From Fomitopsis serialis (Eukaryota; Basidiomycota; Agaricomycetes; Polyporales; Fomitopsidaceae), in contig NW_025954964.1 of assembly GCF_022376445.1 (NCBI RefSeq), positions 930,001 through 994,000 on the forward strand: a stretch of 64,000 bases of DNA. The letters are read 5' to 3'. A program made the translations under genes and the position numbers. This document shows positions 56,709-64,000 of this stretch, one piece after another. The notes beneath the pieces are model-generated. The model searched no databases, was not told the DNA's origin, and saw only the letters and a list, made by a program, of their open reading frames with translations. Position 1 is the first letter of the stretch, and every line of letters starts with the position of its first letter.

Positions 56709-59700
56709 ATGGCTGGACGAGCCCGAGAACCATGTCGATTTTTCAACACCCGCGCCGGGTGTAGGCGAGGTAATACCTGCACATTTGCCCACGACGGAGC
56801 AACCGCTTCTCGAGGTGAGTTTCATATACAAGTACTCGTAGATTGGCGACTGAGATTCTGTGTGCAGCCATGACCGTCTCCCTCCTTGGGTGAGGAGCAC
56901 AGAACTCAGGAAGCGAAAACGCTCCCCCTGGCGTCTGTCGCGCTTTCTGGGCCGATGGGGAGTGCAGGCATGGGTTCCAATGCCGTTACAGACACGTCCC
57001 ATCTCCGAAGCTTGCGCAAACTTCACAAGTAGGACAAACACAAGGGCTAGCCTTATCTGCGGTCGACACCGTAGCACCTTTGTTGACCGCAGGCGGCCTA
57101 GCGCGGCTGACGGAGCGAAGTACTGACGGATTCTTCGCTGTAGACCCTTCCAAAGAACTCGGACCATCCGAAGTTCACAATTACCTAAAGAGATATCTGT
57201 TTGATGACTACCGATTTCGCCATGTCTTGGATATGTACAGTTTCTTGAATCTCGTAGGGAATGCGTCCGCGAACAACGCGAAATGGGTGAGCGATTGCCT
57301 CTCCGAGCCGACCACACATGCTGATGAAGTGTACTTCAGTCACCAGAAGACGGGCAGGTATGCTGTCAGCTGTTTACGATGCTGCTTCTATTGACAAAAA
57401 TGTCAACGTAGCTGCTTCTAACTACTCTGAGTACCGTGAGTTCGCCCATGCACTCATTGTCCTAAACATCTAGATGTGAGCATCACGGCAGGGAAATGGC
57501 CTCCGACGACTCAACGATATACTTTCGTGGGAGGATGTGTCGATTGGGCCGGTAGCCAGAGAATGACACTGTCGTTCCAGCGAGCTTACGTCCCTTTGCT
57601 GCGGGTAAGTGCATCAATGTCAGTACCAACAATTAGCTGATGGAAGCCGGATAGTATCTCTCCTCTGATTCTGTTGCTAATAGTATCGCCAGTCACGCCG
57701 TTAAGTACGTAGTCGAACATATTGGCCAGTGCTTACGCATACTGAGATACATTAGCGCACTATATGCACTACTCCTAGAGCACTGCGACCACTTCGTGAA
57801 GGTTGTACAGTCTTGCATGGAAGAAGCCATCAATGTCAGGAGATCCTTCAAGGATCCCCAGGCCCCTCGTACTGGCGGCAAAGACCCTCTGTTTAGCCAA
57901 GTGATCGCAGTTTTCGCGAAGGTTCTCTTTGAGTGAGCGATAAATATCCCATTCTCGTGCTTTGTTCACTATCTGACGAGTTCCGGCAGGGTGATCACAC
58001 GGTTCAAGAACGTACTGGTAGCACACCCCGCGCTTCGCTCGCTCGTACTCTCCCTGCGACAATGGGCCACTTCCTGGGCTACCGGCATCGCGTCTACGCC
58101 CCCTACGTTCGACGATCCCTTTGCCACAACATCTCCTCAGGCACGGGACCATATCGTGCAGCATTTGAATAGCCAAGTCGATCGGCTTGTGTCTATTGTC
58201 GAGCGTAAGGTCGGCGAGGTGGAGCGCATTCAGCAACGGATGCAACAGCTATCTTTGGCTTCTGCCCCTGCGGGAGCCGTGAATGAGGGCTTATTGGCTG
58301 CTCTCGAAAACGCATACGAAGGACCCGGGCACCTCCGCCCAGACGGTCCACGTCACGACAATGACTCCGTTAACATTTCGGACATTCGGATCGCCCCCAC
58401 GCACGACGAACTCATCTGTAGAACTCCGCCCTTCCTGCCTGCCAACCTGTATGGAGCTCCTCACCCGTTACCGGCTGAAAGCATGGAGCGGCTTCTGGAT
58501 CTACAATTCCGCCTGTTGCGAGAAGAGCTAATGTACGTTACTCGTGGCCGGTGGGTTCTCGAGAATGTACTGATAGTCTTTTGTACAGTGCATCACTTCG
58601 CATGTCAATACAGCTCGTACTTGATGACTTGACATCCAATGTACACAACACGCGTCTCGCGGACCTCATGAAGCGGCGTGGCGGTAAATATCGCGGTCAC
58701 GTCGCCGGTCAAGAAGCCGTCCTGTTCAACATCTACACCAACATCTCATTCGCGTCGATCACACCGGACCACCGTGGTCTCTCCATTGGGCTCGGCTTGG
58801 ACTGCCCTCCGGGGCGCGCCCGTGCTCCTCAGGCCAGGGCCCGCGCCACGTTCTGGGAAAACATGAGCAGCAAACGACTCATACAGGGAGGTCTCGTCGC
58901 CTTGATCTGGAAGCGTCCGAACCGCGAGATTGCCGTGCATCTTGGTACGATCGCCAGCTCGACGCGCGACCTGGTCGAGTCCGCTGGCGTCTTGCAAGAT
59001 CGTGTAGCTATTCGTGTCGCTTTCTTCGACGCTGAGTTTGAGCTGCGCGTAATCGAAGAACTGAAGCATTCAGCTCAGGATGAGGACGTCAAACTCCTCG
59101 TCGAGGCAACAGTCTTGTACGAGTCCGTTCGTCCATTCTTGGATGCCCTACGCGTCGAACCGGAGATCGTGCCGTTCAGTGACTACCTCGTACACCGACC
59201 ACCTGGCTTCCTCAGCAGAACGAAGATCTCCCCGCCAGCGTACGCTCGCTTGCCCGCTTTCACATTCCAACTGGCCTCTCTCTTCCAGCCGGATGCGGGC
59301 GTGGATGATTTGAAACTCACCGTCACGGATCCGGATTCTGTAACCGGGGCACGTCAGCTGCTGAGAGAACGGAGCATCCTTGATCCCAGCCAGGCCGATG
59401 CGGTGGTGATGGCATTAACAAGTGAGCTGGCGATGATCCAAGGGTGAGTAGTTGCGTTTTTAACGCAGGATGATCGACTAATTCACATTGTATGTATAGA
59501 CCACCGGGAACGGGGAAGGTACAGGGTATCATTTCATAAGCGACAACACTATGCTGATCCTCACCATTTAGAGTTACACGGGCGTACAGCTTTTGCGAGT
59601 CCTGCTCGCGAATGGAATTGGCCCCATCCTCATGATCGCCTTCACAAATCATGCGTTGGACCACCTACTGGGGTCTGTCCTCGACGCTGGGATCACGAAG

Positions 59701-62700
59701 AAGATCGTGAGGCTCGGCTCAAGATCGGGTGACGAGCGCATTGCGGAGTTCTCTATCGAGAATATGGAGAAGATAGCCGGCAAGTCCCGTCTTGATCGTG
59801 CATTTGCTGGTCACTACAGGGAACTGCGAAATGTTGAGGAGGAAATCAAGAAGCTCACGTTAGACTTCTGGAAAACAAAAGTCGACTCGGATGACATGTT
59901 GTCTCACATACAGCTTGCCTACCCGGCTCACTTCGAATTCTTCACGAATGCGCCTCGCTGGATCACGCTACTCTACGAATTGGAAAATTCTGGGGACGGT
60001 CAGGGTGCCTGGCGAGTCGCTGGACGAGGGGGCCGTGTCGAAGACGCTGACACCTCCCTTTACGCCCACTGGCTAGCGGGTCGCGACATAGATTTCCTTG
60101 AGCGCGCTCATACGTCTCCGCTTCATACAGAGGCAGAAACACCTAATGCACAGAGCGCCGCCCCGATCAGCAGTAACCGATATGACTACCTGGCATCCGC
60201 TCTGGACACCATGTCGAGGAGGACGTACTCGACTCTGCTCAGGTGACGGTGATGGCGCCTCGCGGCGATGATGAACTAGATGCCGACGACGACGTAGAGG
60301 TTCTGCCGCCGGAGGAGACTTGGATGTACGTCGTGGTCGAAGACTCGGAGCCGGATGCCTTGGAGTCGGCGCCGGAGTCTCCAATCAGAGTGAGTACGGG
60401 TGAAACTCCAGATGTTTTGCCTCCCCAGCCTGCGGGTCAAGGCACCACCACCATACAACCGACAGACTTTCGGAACGTAGCAGACTTCTTCCAAGCGTGC
60501 GGGCATCCTAGCATACCTTCAATACCGCACCATGATCGACCTCTGACTGCATTGCTGGACGAGGTTTCGAGGATATTTGGGCATATTCCAAGGCCGAACG
60601 ACAGCGTTTCCACTCTTTCATTGAGTCAGAAGTCCGTGTATTGCTGCAGAGGACAAGAACTATGGAGTTCGAGCGTCTTCGGCAATGTCATCGCGATGTC
60701 GTGACAAAATACAATGAAGGAAAGGATGAGGTGAGTCTCAAGGTTTATGGCTTACTTAGGAAGCATGCTCAAGAGCGCATCTGCAGACACGACGACAACT
60801 CCTTCGAAATGTTGACATCATCGGATGCACGACCACTGGTATGTAGACCGAATGGATCGACCGGGACTTATTGCTGAGAGCACTTGTTTCTAGGTGCCGC
60901 GAAGTTGACATCCCTTCTGAAGGTGCGAAGGCAGTCATCGATCACTGTTTCAGTTGATTCATGGATCTCGCTTTCAGGGTATAGGACCTCGAGTCATGTT
61001 GATCGAAGAAGCCGGGCAAGTCCTCGAAGCTCATGTACTCGGAAGCCTTGTGCAAAGTGTGCAACACCTCATCTTGATAGGCGACCCTCTACAGCTGCGC
61101 CCGACTCTCAACAATTTCTGTGAGTTGATGGCTGCAACATCGGACTTCACGACCACCCTCTGACAACATTGTAGCGTTGTCCGTTGAGAACAAGCGTGGC
61201 AATATGCTCTATAAGTTCGACATGTCTCTCATGGAACGTCTGTCAAACGCGGGTCTCCATATGTCACAGATTGATGTTCAGCGCAGAATGCGACCGGAGA
61301 TCTCACATCTCATACGGTAAGCCTGAATGAGCCTGAATGCATGTCCGTATGTTGACGAGGATCCAGAACCACCCTGTACCCGAAGCTCGAGGACCATGAA
61401 CTTGTCAAACAGCACTCACATGTGCAAGGGATGGGCTCCGATGTGTTCTTCCTCACTCATAACCACGCTGAGAACGGATCGGAGGATGATTCAGTCAGCA
61501 AATACAATGACTATGAGGTGAAATGTCACTAATCTTCGATGTTCGTGCTTGACTCTGAGAGTTGCACTCTCCTTCCTAGGTGTCTATCATCAAGGACCTG
61601 GTGATGTACTTGCTTAGGTGAGTGCGCTGTCAAGTTAGCTAATAGATAATAGAAGCGCTAAATGTACATGTCCTCTACAGACAGGGTCCATATTCTGCCG
61701 AAGGTGACATTGTTGTTCTCTGTGCATACCTTGGGCAACTGGCTCGCGTCCGCGATGCGCTAGCCAGCCAAGTCGTAGTTGTGATTGATGAGCGGGATCA
61801 GCGAGAGCTGGACGACCATGAAGGAGAAGAGTCAGGAGATGAGACCGCGGCTGCTTTTGAACATGTGAAGGTCACTCGAAGAGTAAGTCGGCTTTCTGCC
61901 ATGAAGTCAAGCACTTTCTCATCCTTCGCAGGTCCGTCTCCGCACTGTTGACAACTTCCAAGGCGAAGAAGCAAAGGTAAGCGGGTGCGGAGCGCGCGTA
62001 GCAACGCACTCATTGCGTCGTGACAGATTGTCATCCTCTCGCTTGTGCGGAATTCAGGAGGTGCAGAAGAAGACGAAGCAGTGTACGGCCACTCTTCCGC
62101 TCATCGGGCAAATATAGGCTTTCTTAAAGTAAGTCTTCACACCCATCACTGCGTGTCCTCGCTCGTTTAGTACCTCCGACGTTGAAGTCCAAGAATCGCA
62201 TCAATGGTGAGTATTCGGAACGCTTTTTTTAGAATCAAACTGGCTGATTTCTACCTTGATCCAGTCGCATTGTCTCGGGCGCGTGAAGGCTTGTATATCC
62301 TTGGAAACACTATAGATCTGAAATCCAAGAGCTCGATGTGGAACGACGTCATCTCCGAACTTGAGCAACGAGGGTGTGTCGGTGACGCCTTTCCAGTTCG
62401 CTGCCATCGGCACCCGGAGCGCATGGAGTATATTTCGAAGGCCGGGCAGCTGGCGCGAATTTCTCCGGATGGTACGCACATTATTTCAAGAAGGGCTTGT
62501 TCTCTTTCCTGAACCATATCAGGCGGCTGCCTCCTTCAATGCGATACTCGTCTTGAATGCGGTCACATCTGTCCATACAAGGTATGTTCGTAGTCCTCAT
62601 GATTTGCTCATGCATCGACTGCGGACGTCATGTAGTGCCACTCCGATGATCCCAACCATCGTTCAGTTAGGTGCGAGCAGCGCTGCACCAGGCTATGTGT

Positions 62701-64000
62701 CCGCGGGCACCCTTGTATGAAGCAATGCGCCACGTCTTGTGGTCGGTGCATGACTCGCGTTGAGAATGTGGAATTGCCCTGTGGTCACAAAGCGGCCTTT
62801 GTTCACTGGTAAGCGAATCAGCCACACATTTGAGTATATTTGAACGATGTATTTCAAGCTACCAACTCGACGAGCTGGCCGAAGTCATCTGCAATGTGAA
62901 GATCACAAAACCACTTCTTCGTTGCGAACATGAAGCGGAAATGACGTGCTCCCAAGATCCAGCGGGAGTCTCGTGTAGGGTCATCTGCGGCGGCATCATG
63001 GGCTGCTGTGGGCGAAGCTGCAAAGCTCGGTGTTCTCAATGTCAGCGCCTCAATGCGGCCGATGATTCCGTGACCGTGGTACTGCGCACAAATCACGTCG
63101 AACATCCATGCGAGAAGAATCTGTACTGTGGTCATCTGTGTGGAAAAGCTTGCTCGCGGAACCACGAGTGTACGACAAATTGCAAAGAACCCTGTAGGCA
63201 GGTCTGCCCGCACGCTCACTGTCGCTCTTACTGTTCGACACCTTGCGCCCCGTGCCAAGAGCCCTGTACATGGTACGTCGTTTCTATCATCATCTCCTCC
63301 CTGGTTAATCCAATACATCTAGGCAATGTGCACACTACATGTGCCAAGTGCCTTGCGGCTCAGTAAGTGTTGCGATCACGTAAATGGTTATTTTCTCTGA
63401 CTGCTCCAAAAAGGTATGCGCTCGGCTTCCATGCGACAAGCGGTGCGAAAGACTTCTTGTATGCGGACATCGCTGCCCATCAGGTAATGTATCCCACACC
63501 AGGCATTGCCAGTACTTGACACTTACTATCCATAGTATGCGGCGAAGAGTGCTCGATCCAAGTGTGCCTGTCCTGTCTCGACGATGAAGCAAAGTCCACC
63601 ACTGTTGTCGACCTCATCATGGGCTCCACACTTGCTATGGTTAACCCCGCAAATGAAACACTGGACGAGCTCCTCATTACGCTTCCGGGCTGCGGGCACG
63701 TCTTCACCGTCGAAACTTTGGATGGGATCTGCGCGCTGCACGAGTACTACACGCGCGATGAAGCTACTGGAAGATGGCTGGGACTGCAGGCACCACCCAG
63801 CGGCTTCCTCAAGCCACCGACCTGCCCCACGTGTCGCTCAGCTATCACCGCTCCTCGCTATGGCCGTGTTTTCAAGCGCGCTGACCTTGACATCCTAGAG
63901 AACAATGTTGCGTCTCACATGTCATGGTCCCTAGGACACATTCAAAGTGACATCGATGCTGTGTCCAAGGAAGAAGCCATCCTCCGTCTACGTGAAGTGG
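56709..64000 (+). CDS. ZNFX1/Hrr1-like SF1 RNA helicase with twin CCCH and NFX1-type zinc fingers (3' end outside window)
   Basis: Exon 1 (56709-56814) encodes CCCH finger 1, CRFFNTRAGCRRGNTCTFAH. After an intron to 56909, finger 2 is CRAFWADGECRHGFQCRYRH (both C-x8-C-x5-C-x3-H). A helical region follows (VHNYLKRYLFDDYRFRHVLD, RISALYALLLEHCDHFVKV), then the UPF1-like helicase: Walker A GPPGTGKSYTG built from two introns, MIAFTNHALDHLL, VDIIGCTTTGAAKLTSLLK, Walker B VMLIEEAGQVLEAHVLGSL, LIGDPLQLRPTLNN, MERLSNAGLHMSQIDVQRRM, VRLRTVDNFQGEEAKIVILS and INVALSRAREGLYILGN. NFX1-type Cys/His repeats occupy the C-terminal part to the window edge (LRCEHEAEMTCSQDPAGVSC, CGHLCGKACSRNHECTTNC, LLVCGHRCPSVCGEEC). 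S. pombe Hrr1, in this family, works with Rdp1 and Cid12 in RNAi silencing; a similar role here is inference. Frame breaks appear near 60190-60220 and 60570. Confidence 0.9.

Noticed and set aside
56815..56909. In-frame stop after the first CCCH finger
   Set aside because: Using the acceptor ending at 56909 instead of the nearer one removes the stop and reveals a second CCCH finger.

Overview
This window is nuclear DNA from a filamentous basidiomycete, most likely a wood-decay Agaricomycete of the polypore type. The evidence is a compact gene layout, many GT-AG introns of about 45 to 70 nt in nearly every gene, two intron-containing tRNA genes, and families typical of that group (free-standing I9 protease inhibitor, Zn2Cys6 regulator, fungal PNS1, ZNFX1/Hrr1-like helicase). 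The species call is inference. Gene models were assembled by joining exons by eye, so exon edges are good to a few bases where conserved residues cross the junction and looser elsewhere.

Layout. 1-9.7 kb: the 3' end of an unknown gene (+), a 71-residue protease-inhibitor-like gene (-), an AlkA/Mag1-type DNA glycosylase (+) with 7-nt and 21-nt exons, an unknown repeat-bearing protein (+), and a PAS-kinase-like Ser/Thr kinase (+). 10.7-21.3 kb: complex I subunit NDUFS7 (+), a large disordered basidiomycete protein (+), the meiotic recombination factor MND1 (+), a short-chain dehydrogenase (+) and an F-box protein (+). 21.3-24.4 kb: a gene-poor stretch with three degenerate tandem copies of an unidentified spliced-looking element. 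24.4-34.5 kb: an auxin-efflux-carrier-family transporter (+), a Zn2Cys6 transcription factor (+) and a convergent BZW/5MP translation regulator (-). 34.5-47.4 kb: EPL1 (NuA4 scaffold, +), a PP2C phosphatase (+), PNS1 (+), tRNA-His (-), a four-TM SUR7/claudin-like protein (+) and a glycerol-3-phosphate acyltransferase (-). 47.7-64 kb: RRP12 (-), an FAD monooxygenase (+), tRNA-Asp (+), ETF alpha (-) and a ZNFX1-like SF1 helicase (+) that runs off the right edge.

The neighbours do not form a pathway cluster. They are mostly housekeeping genes (DNA repair, respiration, chromatin, ribosome biogenesis, translation, lipid synthesis) with a few accessory ones. Three things deserve attention: the triplicated element near 22.2-23.9 kb with shared splice-like sites and a hairpin; a 49-bp-arm inverted repeat near 19.4 kb; and about twelve apparent single-base deletions confined to five conserved genes right of 34.5 kb, which look more like consensus errors than gene decay.
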